This document shows, piece by piece, positions 30,253 through 42,700 of a stretch of DNA of 47,961 nucleotides (positions are counted from its first letter, which is position 1; each line of letters opens with the position of its first letter). Location of the stretch: assembly GCF_001949145.1 (NCBI RefSeq), contig NW_019091404.1:269506-317466 (forward strand), read 5' to 3'. The notes under the pieces are model-generated. The model saw only the letters and a list, made by a program, of their open reading frames with translations. It had not been told where the DNA came from and did no database searches. Made by a program: the position numbers and the translations under genes. This stretch comes from Acanthaster planci. Its lineage: Eukaryota > Echinodermata > Asteroidea > Valvatida > Acanthasteridae.

Positions 30253-32518
30253 ATGACGTTCGACACACCGAATCTGACTTACATGGCCCTGTACCTGGTG
30301 GGGGCCAGTATGGTGGCTTCGACACCGCGCTCTGCCACCCACTGGAAGCTTCAGAAGGGAGAGGACGGTGTCGTTCTCGTCCAGCCGAGCCTGGCCGAGG
30401 ATGCGGCCAAAGTGGCCAGCGAAGACCCGGTACTCACGATCTTGACACAGCAAAACAACTACGACGTTGTGGACCAGGAAGGAAACCGTGGAGATAGAAT
30501 ACCTCATGAAGGAGAGTGTGTTTCGTGTGAGAAATTGGAAGGGAATGAACGACCAAAATTCCAACCGTAAGGAAAGATAGGAATGACAATGAAAGAGTTC
30601 CACATAGGCCCCCTAGGCCTATACGAAAAAAATCAGCATAGGCCTATGACTTTCTATGAGATTTGTCTGACTTATCTCAAGGCCCGAGTCAAAACTGTTT
30701 TTGAGTAAATGCTGCAGAATTTTCCTTGCTAAATTTAACTTTTTGGGACATATTTTTACTTTCTGGTGGCTGTTGTAACATTTTAACATGTTTAAGGGGA
30801 AATTAGTAAAAGTGTTGTCCGTATAAGCATGGGACTCTTTCCGAAAGAAATTAGGCCTACCACTTGTATTTTTCCATGATGTGCACCAGGATGAACCAAA
30901 TACAGGTAGGGGTTGTGCGACTAATCCAATACAAAATTTGAAAAAGGGGAGTACTAACGCTCCACTCTGAAGAGTTAAAGTACTGCCCTAAATTCATCGT
31001 AGTAGGACCTGTCTTGTTCGACAGTTTAATAAATGACATTGAAAAAGTGAGAAGGATTTAATTGCTAGAGTGCAAGAATTCAGAGGTGTTTGTTAGCGGC
31101 CTGTTTATCATGGCTTTTGGATAGCTGTCTTCCAATTTCTGATGTTTGATTGTTACAATCCCGTCGTCAGATGATCTGTTAACTTTATTAACTGGAACGT
31201 AACCTAATGTCATTTTACACGGGCTATCATTAACATACTGAATAGTTAAAAAAAAAGAAGGATGGTGCATGTTAAAAAAGTCTCAATTGTAGTTATTTGT
31301 ACTTGTGTCATTGTAATTTCAAGTTATTGACAGCTTGGTGTACTATGCGATGTTAAGTTGCTGGCATTAAAGATAATGTAATACTGCTAATGATGGTCAG
31401 GTAATCCATATTATCCTTATTACTTTGAAGTGTACCTAAATTTGAACACCTGCTTTGACTCATTCTTTTCCTTACTTGTCCTGCAGAGTTAAACACAAGA
31501 ATTTAGATGCACTGGAGTGTACCAAGCATGTGAATAAAACAGCCTATGATTCTTTATCGGGCATCATTGATCGAGCTAAGCACCCAAGCATCCCGGAACC
31601 AGAGGTTGCACTTATTTTTAAGAGGAGTGACAGTGATCAGGTGGACATGTCAGCTCTGGAGAAGTCGCTCAGGGAAAGGATAATAGAGGTACGAAGCAGA
31701 TGTTGCTTAGCAACAAAGAACCCGTCGTTAACAATGATGCTTTGTTACTGTCAACCTGCATAAAAAAGAGGAGCCTGTTAAACAGTGAAACAAAGAATGA
31801 ACACCCCACTTTGTACTCTTTTTAACTCTAATTGAACTCTAGTTGCATTTATTTTTAATGCAGTTTTAAGGGAACTGGCAAAAGTTGAAGCTGGAAGTAT
31901 ACTGAAACTTTTATTATTTTTCTCCCTCATTGTTTGAAGACTCCCAATTCTCTGGCTGTCCTGAACCAAGTGGGCAACTACTGGCGAATCAAGGGCAACA
32001 CCTTCCTGGCCATTGAGTGCTTCCGGAAGGCCCTGTCCATCTCACCCACCAACCCGGACATCTTGCTGAACCTTGCCCGGGTCCTCTTCAATGCCCAGCG
32101 GCTGCCTGACGCACTTCTCCTAACCCAGAAGTCCCTGCAGCACAAGGCGCCCGACCAGAATGCCTGGTTACAGCACTTCACCCTGGGTGAGGTGCACAAG
32201 GCGCTGGGCCACTACCCAGAGGCCGGCACCCACTTCCGGCACTCGCTGGACCTCAACCCGACCTTCCAACCGGCAGAGGCACACCTGCGGGACATGGAGC
32301 AGCCACTGGGGGCCACCAATGCCACCCTCTACACCATCCTCATCATCGGGGTGCTGATCTCCGCTGTCTGCGTGGTGCTGTACTATGTGACGGAGGCCTA
32401 CCTGAAAGAGAGCAACCAGCACCCACGGCGGTCGCCCAAGCTGGCTGTACCCTGGGACCGGGTTCGATTCCCCATTCCCCCACGACTGATGAAAAACAAA
32501 AGAGGTGGGACCTGTTAA
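30253..32518 (+). CDS. Short TTC17-related TPR protein with C-terminal membrane segment
   Basis: Three exons join in phase: 30253-30566, 31487-31688 and 31940-32518 (364 residues; 354 if ATG 30283 is used). The N-terminus has a short hydrophobic run (MALYLVGASMVAS) followed by ATHWKLQKGEDGV, and exon 2 has LECTKHVNKTAYDSL. Exon 3 carries about three TPR units, starting NQVGNYWRIKGNTFLAIECF, PDILLNLARVLFNAQ and HFTLGEVHKALGHY. These THW, CTK and YWR-KG landmarks occur in the same order in TTC17, a protein of about 1,140 residues linked to actin and cilia, so this looks like a much shortened relative. Unlike my recollection of TTC17, a membrane helix (about 299-322, TLYTILIIGVLISAVCVVLY) follows the repeats. 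The last ~25 residues are read from a tRNA-like B-box sequence. Function unknown. Confidence 0.7.
30665..30850 (+). repeat. R1 repeat in intron 1 of the TTC17-like gene
   Basis: Contains tgagtaaatgctgcagaatt, tgggacatatttttactttc and tggtggctgttgtaac, the R1 layout, in plus orientation. Confidence 0.6.
32440..32500 (+). repeat. B-box/SINE-like sequence within the 3' coding end of the TTC17-like gene
   Basis: Contains gggttcgattcccca, an exact RNA polymerase III B-box core, inside the open reading frame. No clear A box was seen upstream. It may be an exonised SINE fragment. Confidence 0.4.
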
Positions 32519-35500
32519 TTAGTTGGTTTATTGAACTTGCGCACTGCATTTAAAAGCCCTGCTAGATGCAAGAAGGGCCTCAAAGCAATGAAAAAGTGTG
32601 TTTAAAAGGCTTCAAAGATGTGGGAAGTGTGTCTAGGCAGTGAAAAGGAAGTTAATGAGGTAAGAATGGAAGTATTTTTCCACACTCTCTGCAGACCAAT
32701 CATCTTTCTAAAAGATACTTGAAGCGCAAGGTTTTTAAAACTTGATAAAACCAGCACAGAATTTTCAAAAGTCAGAAATTTCAATTGTTCAGATGATACA
32801 AATCCTTCGGAGGATCCATTATTTTCTTTCTCTAAATTTCACGAGTGTAGCCTACAAACAGTACGCTGAGAACAGGGGTATGGAGCCATGTGGGTTTGCC
32901 AAAAATATTAGAAATGAAGCTAAAACCAAGCAAGGAAATTATCCTTGGGGGGGGGTTGGTTGCTTTTTCCAGTTGGAGTTGTCTGGGAGGGGAAGAGAGT
33001 CTGGTTTTTGACAGAAAAAAAAGGAGTACTCTCTATTTGCTTGTTAAAAATGATGGGGGAAATGCAAACGAGCAGTATAAACAGTGAGTGGCTGACGAGA
33101 CTTAGCCAAGCATTACCCCAAGTGGAGTGTTTGGTTAAATGCTTCATGTCTGGGTTCATCTATCACGGAAGACAGAAACAAGAGACAGACTCGGTTCACT
33201 TCAGTTCTGGCAAGTTGGGGATCAAATCTGAATTCACAGAACTCTACTCCATGGATCTTGTAATGCACGCTGGGCTTTTGTGCCGCTAGTTGAAACCTCA
33301 AGATTCGTTTATTTTATTTTGTTAACTTGGTCTCTGCCACTGAGTTAGATCTTGCAATTTAACTGAAATGGAAATTATGCATAACATATTGATTTTCTTT
33401 TTCAATTAATGACAAACCACAATGTACACCTCAGGAAACTGCTTAATGGAACTGACTCTGACATACACCTGCTAAATACTATCTGTTGCTGTCATGAGAA
33501 ATGTTGTATTTGTTAAGGATGTATGAAAGGAAAGGTTTAAATTTTTCACCCGTGTTTAAATTCGGTTTTATTTACTGAAATAAAACTATTTTAGAAATTG
33601 GAAGTACAGGCTCTGTATTTACTTTTTGTTCATTGCTTTGACATGATTTAGTAGCATATTATTCAAACAGTTTTTATCAAATCTTTGTATTTTGCGTGCA
33701 AATCTATGCAAAATGTATGACTTTATTTTAGACTATCCTTTACGTCCGCTATAACATCTCAGAAACAGTGTTTTCTTAGAAAGCAGTGCCCATCAGAAAC
33801 ATTTAAAAATATTAAAAATATTTTCATTCAGGTTTTGCAAAACCTAAAACATATTTTTCATCTGAGATCATGTTTGTGTCGAACGGTTTTCCCTTTTGAC
33901 ATAAAAAGCTCATGAAGTACACATTTCTTGTGACGTTGGGGGAAGATCTAAACCGATATTTCATTGACACAAAAGGACAAACGTACAGCGGTGTCTTCGT
34001 TAATTAGAAACTGATACTGGTCATGAGCATTTTTTTCTACACATACAATCGACATTATCATACACCATATCACACCTTCTTGCCCGGAACTTTAAGAGCA
34101 AAATTTTAATTTACATGTATATTTTATCAAGGCAACTTGAACAACGGACTTGATATGTCTGGCGAATAAAAATCGTGAGTAACCATGTAAATGTTCTAAA
34201 CAGCGGTTTAGTTCACGGTTATACACATAGCATTTGTCAGAATTTCTTACATTAAAATACGCGTACAGAATTTTGTTAATCTATACGTTTGTTAAAGTAC
34301 CACACAACTGTCATAATACACATGTGGCTAATACACTACTCAAGAGAATTAAAGGAACAAGAGAACGGAATGTTTTTGTCATTGCCTATATGGGCTACCG
34401 TTAGAACAAGAGGCGTTAAAGTTATGTGACAACACCTGAATGATTTTCACATAACTGTAATGCCTCTTTTTCTAACGGTAGCCCAAATAGACCATGACAA
34501 AAACATTCTGTTCTCTTGTTCCTTTTTTAATAGTGTATACACATGTAGTGCGTATGGTTCACTTGCGAGTCGGGTCTGTGCATCAACCGGAAAAAAACCT
34601 GTCTGCCTCTAGCGTCTCTTTACTTTTAAACACGCACTATGGTAAATTATCAAAATTAAAAAATGTTTTATTTTTACGTAGAAAAACCTACATTTAGGAG
34701 GAAGATAGTACAGTTTACAAAAATAATTATTCTATGTGAAATATTCAAAGTGCTAGTGGATAACTTTAATGCGATTAATTCTTTAAGAAATATTGAATGC
34801 AATCAATCCACAACTCTTACATTTCAATGCTAGTCCCCTACCGCTGTAGACCTACTTTGAATTCCCACTAATTGTGATAGAATTATTCCTGGATACGATG
34901 TAATGCAGACCTATCCACAAATTACTTATGGTGTCCGTGACATCTCGAAGATGTGCATGCATCAGTGTTCTATTGTAGTGTCAACAGATGTTTGATTGAA
35001 ACAACTTCTTCCAAGCCGCGTTAGCGCACATTCATGGCGATCTTTTGCAGTGGTACGTAGGAAATGCTTACGCCAGTACGAAAATACGTGAAGCAACACT
35101 TCATATGTGAAAAATCGTTGGTCTCTTCCGCCCTTTTTAAGGGATGTGGGTTTTTCTACTTATAGCCCCGTCACCGTTTATATACCTGCACGGGGCAAAT
35201 GTAAATGGAAATTGTATTTTAAAAACCGGACGTTGCAATTTTCAGTTTTACTTGCCCGTTTGGCTTCCCTGTGCAGGATTTGACTCCACTTTTCTTCACT
35301 GTTGTTACGGTGTTGCGTTTGTAAGCCAAAACGCGTATCTAATGTTTAAGGATGCGTGAACTTCATTCGATGCGCCGGATTTACTTAAAATGTGCCATAT
35401 TCGGTGTGAACGACACCCCAAAGCGTAAAAAAGGATAACACACGGCGCTAAATCACATTTACAATATTAATGAACGTTTGTGCTCGAGATTCTCTGGTAA

Positions 35501-35593
35501 CGTTTGTGTGCGTACTAGTGAAGACCCCCTTGTTTTCTCCTTAAGATATCATTTCTTCAGGCACACGGTCTAACTTTTGGCGAATAGTGGCGA
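32519..35593. other. Intergenic region between the TTC17-like gene and the dehydrogenase
   Basis: No exons were recognised. A candidate poly(A) signal AATAAA for the TTC17-like gene is at 33579-33584, and a minus-strand candidate for the dehydrogenase at 34672-34667. A fold-back DNA element occupies about 34332-34541; the rest is AT-rich without visible structure. Confidence 0.45.
34332..34541. mobile_element. Fold-back MITE with TA target site (Tc1/mariner-like)
   Basis: The left arm (cactactcaagagaattaaa, then ggaacaagagaacgg) is inverted in the right arm (ctgttctcttgttcc, then ttttttaatagtg). The arms of about 90 bp also share gggctaccgttagaa and gcctctttttctaacggtag. TA flanks both ends (aata before, tata after). 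No transposase. Confidence 0.75.
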
Positions 35594-38500
35594 TCACATG
35601 ATTGGTGATTCCTTCATTCCAGCCGCTTTGCTGATCTGCATGATTTTCCCAGCCCAGGCTTTGTCCAGGATGAGGGTCAAGAAAGCGTCTGTGACCTCGG
35701 ACACCCTGACGAAGGAGCACAAAATAGAAAAAGTTTAAAGCTATTAAAGATTGAGATGATTTTTTTCTCGGAAGTGTTGACTGACCAACGGCACTAACAT
35801 TCACAGCCGTGTGCTGTTGGAAATGGAGTACGAGCAGCGCCCTCAGTGGGTCATGCACGACCGCACTCCAGTTGCGACTGTTACACATACGCAACTGTCT
35901 CGAATATTCTAATACTGTAAACGACCCAAAAAGGACATAACATTTTCGTCAGATCTTGCAGACATGCATCATTCCGTTTGCATTCAGCCTTTTTAACAAC
36001 AGAATCAAGTTAATGAAAGACTGGCACCGGGAGATCATCAGATATTAACAAATAAATATTCTATCGTATGAAAACTCACTCTAACACGCCGACCTGTGCC
36101 ATAACCCCACGGGCCATTGGCTTGTCTGAATCGCATCGAAGAATGACGCGGTCCTCCTGGATCATGTTGGTGTCCACGAACGCGGGGCAGAGCGCCGCCA
36201 TGGTGATACCCTTCAACTTGGTGCACGGATGCGCCTGTACCGGTGAGATATCGCAAGAGTGTATCGTGTGGCACTTAACAATGCTTAGCACGAATACTGT
36301 ACTTAGCAAGGTAAGATAAGATAAGATATCAAAAGGCGCCAAACTTCAAGAAATTTACCATGAAAGACTTGGTCATCCCGATGATGGCATGTTTTGAGGC
36401 GGCATATGACGGCATGTACGGGATTGGACGCAGTCCTGCCGACAAACAAAAAAGGAAACTTTCAACGTATAAAACTTGTCCGCCGGTAAAGTTTAAATAT
36501 CTACCCGAACCAGACGCAAAGTTTGTAGGTACCAGACTAAGCAAATGTGGTATTAGTTAAGAAAAACGTTACATTAATTTACGCGCATATTTTGAAAGTT
36601 GAGATGGTACCGCGATTGATATAACAGCGATGGTGTTAGTAGCCACAAATTTGTCCATTTGAAAGAGTCTAGAAATGTATATCTGGCCCAGAATGTCTTA
36701 TTTCCGACGGTTGTTTAACCTGCCACAGACGCCATGTTGATGATCGTGCCTCCGTGACCGCCCTCGTCAAGGCTCATGTGTTTCAACGCAGTGTATGTAG
36801 CCGTTAATGTCCCAATCTGGAAAGAAAGGTGACACAATGCATCACTTAGCACGGTACCTCAGCTTAATTTATAATTTAAAAACAAATTTATTTTTTTTTA
36901 TACAAAAATTTATTTTGTTACAAAATGTAAGTTACAAAATCAGGCTATGGCGCAACTGTTGAATTGAAAATAGAAAAAAATAAAACAAAAGCTCGACACA
37001 TAATTGTGAATGTTGGAATATGGTTTACCAAACTTTCACAAGACATTTCGCGGACACTCTATATAAAAATCTGGTTGCCAGTAAACGGGACGACACAAAC
37101 TGAAAACGCTGTGTAATAATATTGTAGGTTGTGAGTCAAAGTTATTAGTCAAATAAGCAAGTGATGCATGTCCAATATCCACACATATTACATGTTTCCA
37201 TCTCCTTCTCGCTCTTCCGGTATACTTCATCGGCACCAGAGACAAACCTTACCGAAATGCAATACGTAGGCCCTAATCAAGCTACTTGACAAAACTGCGT
37301 CTGTTGACTGTGATGAAAAATAAACCAAAGTATCGCACTCGAACGTTTGTGTGGTTTATCTATTGTTGCCTTTTCAGTGTGCTGTCATGTGATCTTTTTC
37401 CGGAATGCCAAATTGAAACCACAACAGCGGCTCTGGTGACCGCGGCTTGCTTGCAAACATACAATTCTTAGAAAAAAGACAAAATGTACAACCCTCAAAG
37501 AAAAACTAGTCAGACACCCGCAATGATGTTACGCTATTCAAGTTCTCTCAGTCAAGAATTTTACGGGGAATTCAGGCCACAGCGTCAATTGGATTATTAT
37601 TAAGGCGCCGTAATAGCCAACGCAGATTCTGAATAAAAAAATTTCAGGAAATGCAGAAATTTGCAGATGCAATTCTTTTAAAAGAGTGAAGTCGAATTTG
37701 CTGATATAGGCCTATAAAAGTTACAGGTTGATTTATTGAGAGCATAGTAACCTGTGCCACGCTTACAGTAATTTAAATGCTGGGCCATTTTTCGTCATCG
37801 GTGGTGGTATAACAACGGCATGTAGGAATTTAGGTCGCGACAAGTATGCAGTTCGTGAGTGACTTCGTCTCAAAGGCAAACGCGCCTCGATTTGCAGGCT
37901 CTTATTGGACAATCGCTGAAGGTGCGCGTTAACTTCCGGTTCCATGGTTCCATGTAAATGGCGATCAATGCATGTAACCCTATGTGCAGTGCACGTGTGC
38001 AGTGGGCGTGGTTTAAACTGAAGTGACGTCACACTTATGACCCGGATACTTCAATAAGATCGTGCAAATATCTGTGACGGTCCCTGAAATGCCCATAAGA
38101 TTTGGTTCTGAAGCTAAGTGAGAACAGGCCAGGCACTAAGCCAAAACTATGTGCTGACTTACAAACAAATAGCATTTATCATGAATGCCCAAGGAAGTGT
38201 ACAGATGTAATTTATTTCTGAACTGTACCGTTCAAAATAAAAAGGCCACAAGTTAAACACACCTCAGAAGAAAAAAAACGTATGGCAGACGCCAAACAGT
38301 TCCCATGGCAGTGAACTGTACACGCAGTTGGCTCTTGACCCCAAGTTCCATCAAATTCCCTTATACGTGCACAGCCAAAATTCAACAGGTACACTGTATA
38401 CGTTTCAGTGTCGGCAACGCCTATAATTGACACTGACATTATGAACCATAGATCATGATTGCACCGACTCACATTGCACACATGGCCAACAACGATAATG

Positions 38501-39776
38501 TGTGAGGTTGTTGAAAGATCCATTTCAGCTATTTGACCACCATGTTCACTTCGACACCATTGGATGGAAGGGCTTAATGTGCAGGAATAAAATAGAATAG
38601 AAATGAGTCCAAAAATCTATCTCGTCTAAGTTCCTCCTTACGTAATTATTAACCCTATGTAACAGGTCCTACCATTATTGGAGGCATACTCACCACGTTC
38701 ACGTTCACGCATAGTCGCCAATTCTGCTCATCTTGTACGCCTGCGTTGTTCACCAGCAGGTTCACCGTGCCAAACTTCTCCTTAGTTTTGGTGAATAGAG
38801 CTGGTTGTAAAGGAAAAATAACAGAGAATGGAAGTGAACCTCGGTTTTAAGTTCAGGGAAAACATGCACCCACTGTTTCTATTTAGAAATCGCAGGAATT
38901 AACATAAAAGCATACCCTCTAGGTCAGCTTCCGACGTGATGTCACATTTGACAAAGACCACCTTTTCTTCCCCGTACTTCTTGAGCTCCTTCTCCGTCTC
39001 TTTCCCCTTCGTTTCGTTGATGTCAGCTAAGCACACGCCCTTCAAATACAAAGAACATTTGGATACTTTTTCTATTGCACAAATAGTGATTATAAACTCC
39101 AAATGCACTTTGTTTTTGACAAAAGGGATCTCCTGAAGAGATTTCTTTTTCGAAACGGCTCCTAAGCCTTTCTAATGAAACATCTTACTCAGGTGCACAA
39201 GCTCCCCAACCAAATGTCGCCCACTCTGTGAAAACGAGTCTTAAGTCGCCAGAGCCACTTTGGCGTAAAAAGTCCTTTAGAATAATTTTGCGCAGTGTAA
39301 ATCAATAGGAACCAACAGCGTCCACTTTCATCAGGATGCCAAAGTCAATTTGCTCTTTCCAATGTAAATGAAAACTAAAAAAATGGCTCTGGCGACTTAA
39401 GACTCATGTTCACAAAGTGGGTCACAAATACTCCAAACGACTTAGGGGCAAAAAGTCTTAGGGTTTTACTTAACACAGCTAAGAGGATATACGTATACAA
39501 CTACCAATTTTAGGATGTTTTTTGGCAACTGTCTGCCCTATGCACGTGATTACTGAGGGCGCCATATTATGGTTTCCGTGCAAGAAGCACCCGAAGATGA
39601 AAAATGAGCATGATTCTCGCGTGCGAACGCACCTTAACGCCTCTCTGAAGCAGGACCTCCGCGAAAGCTTTCCCGATGCCCTCGGCGGAGCCAGTCACAA
39701 TGGCTACTGTTTCCGGGTCGAACCGAGCCGTGGCCACGTCGAAAGACGCCGTCGTTGTCGTCTCCGTGCTGGTCAT
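35594..39776 (-). CDS. HPGD: 15-hydroxyprostaglandin dehydrogenase-like SDR
   Basis: Classical short-chain dehydrogenase of the type that oxidises the 15-hydroxyl of prostaglandins with NAD+, inactivating them in the cytosol. Seven minus-strand exons join in phase: 39633-39776, 38916-39039, 38694-38800, 36720-36816, 36359-36435, 36080-36234 and 35594-35705 (271 residues; human HPGD has 266). The cofactor loop is TGSAEGIG (28-35), with VCLADINE, FVKCDITSE and LLVNNAGVQDEQNW following. Catalytic Ser155 (NMASVAG), Tyr168 and Lys172 (YAASK) have the family spacing of 13 and 4. The N-terminus is about 17 residues longer than human and Thr-rich (MTSTETTTTAS). The end, after KIMQISKAAGMKESPIM, is shorter. 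The substrate is inferred; it could be a related SDR. Intron 1 carries a MITE and intron 3 an R2 repeat. Confidence 0.88.
37830..38045 (-). repeat. Dispersed repeat (family R2), copy 2
   Basis: Inverse complement of 9743-9935, with shared ccggttccatggttccatgt, tgtaaatggcgatcaatgc and aactgaagtgacgtcacact. It lies in intron 3 of the dehydrogenase gene. Confidence 0.8.
39218..39424. mobile_element. MITE in intron 1 of the dehydrogenase gene
   Basis: The left arm (gcccactctgtgaaaacgag, then tcttaagtcgccagagcca) is inverted in the right arm (tggctctggcgacttaaga, then ctcatgttcacaaagtgggt). The arms are about 43 bp around about 120 bp. No coding content. Confidence 0.75.
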
Positions 39777-42700
39777 ATTTTCGTCCCCGTCGTTGACAGT
39801 GCTTCTGGCAATCTTTTTGTTGTCTCTGGATCCGCGAGGTTGGGAATCCTTGTAAAATTCGTCCGAATTGTCTCTGAATGAACCTGTCAGGGAGGAACTG
39901 GTGAGCTAACATGACCAGCGTTGTCTATCACCTTCTGTTGCATTACTGTTTCCCTGTATGGTATTTCGGTCCACACTTCAATAAACCAATTTCAATATGC
40001 CAAAGGTAACCAGTTTCCGATTTGTAGAAAAAGTCGAATTAGAGACATAGCATTGACTTTTCTTCTTGGACTCTGAAACTAAACCTCAGATGTTATCTAG
40101 CTCTCCACTTCATAGGCCCGTTCCTAAGGGATTTTGTGCTATTGTACATCAGTCTTATTCTGCACAGGTGACGTAACTTACTGTCTTCCGGTACAAATTA
40201 TTGTGCACCGCCAGGGAACCTTAGGATCGACGAGAAATACGGGGAAATCTTTCCAGAAAATGCCAATCAAACATCTGGCCATTTTAGGTAGCCCTTACAC
40301 TCCGTATGACAACGTGTCACATCAGATACTGATGAGTTAGCCATGTGCATTTAATAGATGCGCGCTCCATGTGCGCTTAAAGGGTAGCTGCAGTTAATTT
40401 GTTTTAAATACAGACCTTCAAAATTACACGTTTGTATCTCAGTTAACTTTATTTCCAACTTTTGTTCAACTATTTCAAACAGTATTCGGCTGCCCTCCCT
40501 TCGTTTTTATGATGATTTTTTCCATATTCATGAGCAAAACTATGATGTCATCCCACGAAAAGCCTCAATGCTACACTTGTTTGTACCCAAAACTGCGCCG
40601 CATTTGGTAGATTTTGCTGAACCAACAGTTTTTCTTTGATGAGACCGTGTGCATAGCAACAAGCAGGCATCATGCCCTTTCTTAGAAACGATTTCAGTAA
40701 GTAAATTGTGGGTTCACAACTTGAACAGAAAAAACCCATGCACTGAAATAATGTCTTCCATAGATAACATCACGGCAACAGCGCTCTCAGTTGTCTAGGA
40801 ATTCGGCATTGATGATTTTTAAAAGTTTTAAAAAGTGTACTTGTCAATGCGCTTACCCAAATGGGAATGTAAAAGAGTTTTCACACATTGAAGAAGAGTA
40901 CAAAGTTGCAGAAAAACTGTGTTTAGGAATAATTCATTGCAGCCACACTTTAACAGATGTCAAGCAACGCCTGTATGAATGTAGAAAGCAGCTGCAAATT
41001 TCCATCTGTCCAGCGTAACAAAGTTCCGGTATCATGTCGTCAACCATCGACGTCAGAATTCCGTAGCCCAGCATGGTACTGATATCGCACAGCAAGTACA
41101 TGTACATCTATATGTACAGGTTTGAATGTGTTTACATAGGTTGCATGGGTGCTTGGAATACATGTAATGCTGAAAAACATTAAGAGTGCTGCAGACTAAA
41201 CTGCGCTGCGATACAAGACTACACACAGCTGGCAATTATGAGTATCGTAAGATCTGGTCCTCCTCAGCCAGTCTTTTGCAGAACTGGTCGGAATTTAAAT
41301 GTCCAAGATATTGAAGCAGCCATATCAAATCGCTCAACGACACTCCTTCCCAATTATCCTGCTATTTTTATACTGAAATGACAAATATGTGAAGTAGGGT
41401 TAAGTTCCGCATTCTACTGCCACTGTATGTAATTAACTACACGTACCAAGGCAGGATTACTACACATGTAGCATATTATCAAAGTTTCTGTTTAATTTTC
41501 TAAACTTCGCGTAGGCCTATGGCACTCGAGCTCCAAGCAGCGAGTGCGCAAATAAATGCAGTTGGAATTTGGACTTGGCCAGATAGAAACAGTAAACATA
41601 GACAGCGTGGCCTGCCAGCAAGTACTTAATTGACTCAGGAAAGCAAGACGTAGTAACTTTGCCAAACCTTTTCAGATAAGTAATACTCTACTTACAGTGA
41701 ATCGGACATTCTTTCGGACCATTTCATTTAGCTTAGTACTAGATGGCAATCACCCTTCCCACTGTGGTTCACCGGCCCGCAACGCACCTGTCACCGGATG
41801 CTAACTGGGCCAACTGGCTTAACGCAGCCATACCAACACCACTCACTCTGGTTGACCCGTGCAGCACTTCAACTGGTACGGGTATGATCGATGGGACTTG
41901 ATTGCTTTGTTAGAGCTGAAGTTGCGACGGTTCTCTAAATTGCACCCCAGTTCTATACCTACCCGAGGAATGGCAAACACGATCACTTACCTGTCGAACA
42001 ACAGAGCTTTGAACAACCACTTTACAAAACGAGAACACACGCTCCGCTTCACAGAAAGTCTATACGCTATATCATATGCATGACAGTGTCAGCGAATGCA
42101 CGGATGTGGAGTGGGCGTGCACTGGTGTCCTACCAGAAAGCAGAATTTGTGGCAGTTCAGTTCAGCTGAACTGAATATACGTGTACTTCATGGCCTGTTA
42201 TTATGCGTGGAGAGTAGTAGGCCAATGGGAACTAACGCATCCTTCCGTTTAAAGAAGACAAGTTTTATTTTCATTAGATTTCATAATGTAGGCCCCCTAG
42301 TTGTTCGTTAACTTACGTTAGCGGCGTCTCTCCGTCAGACACTCCGTAGTCTGGTTACGGGGACACTTTGGCTCAGTGTGTCTCCGCCTTGAGAAACATT
42401 TACTCTGAGGGCTTGTTACATAATGAAAGCCAGCTTGGCTGGTCGTACAGAAGACCCAAGTGCTTATCCCCGAAGTCCTGCTCCCCTCTACGGTGACTGA
42501 GATTCGGGAAGTTATACAGTGTACGTGTAATCCCAAACTGGGAGGCTTGCAGTTGTTGGACAAAAGTGATAGCTTGTTTGCATTGGTAGACAGGATCAAA
42601 GGCAAAGGTCAAATCTTATTCATGTCGGTGCACTTACCTTTCGTTGTAATCAGTTGTCAAACCACAAATTAGGGCTGAATGTAAGGCCCACAAGAATTCA

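Noticed and set aside
36860-37500. Possible extra exon in dehydrogenase intron 3
   Set aside because: Exons 3 and 4 already join in phase and no conserved SDR segment is missing between them.
40791-41018. 75-codon plus-strand open frame with several cysteines
   Set aside because: No recognised family, no splice context and no Kozak-type start; possibly a retroelement scrap, but unsupported.
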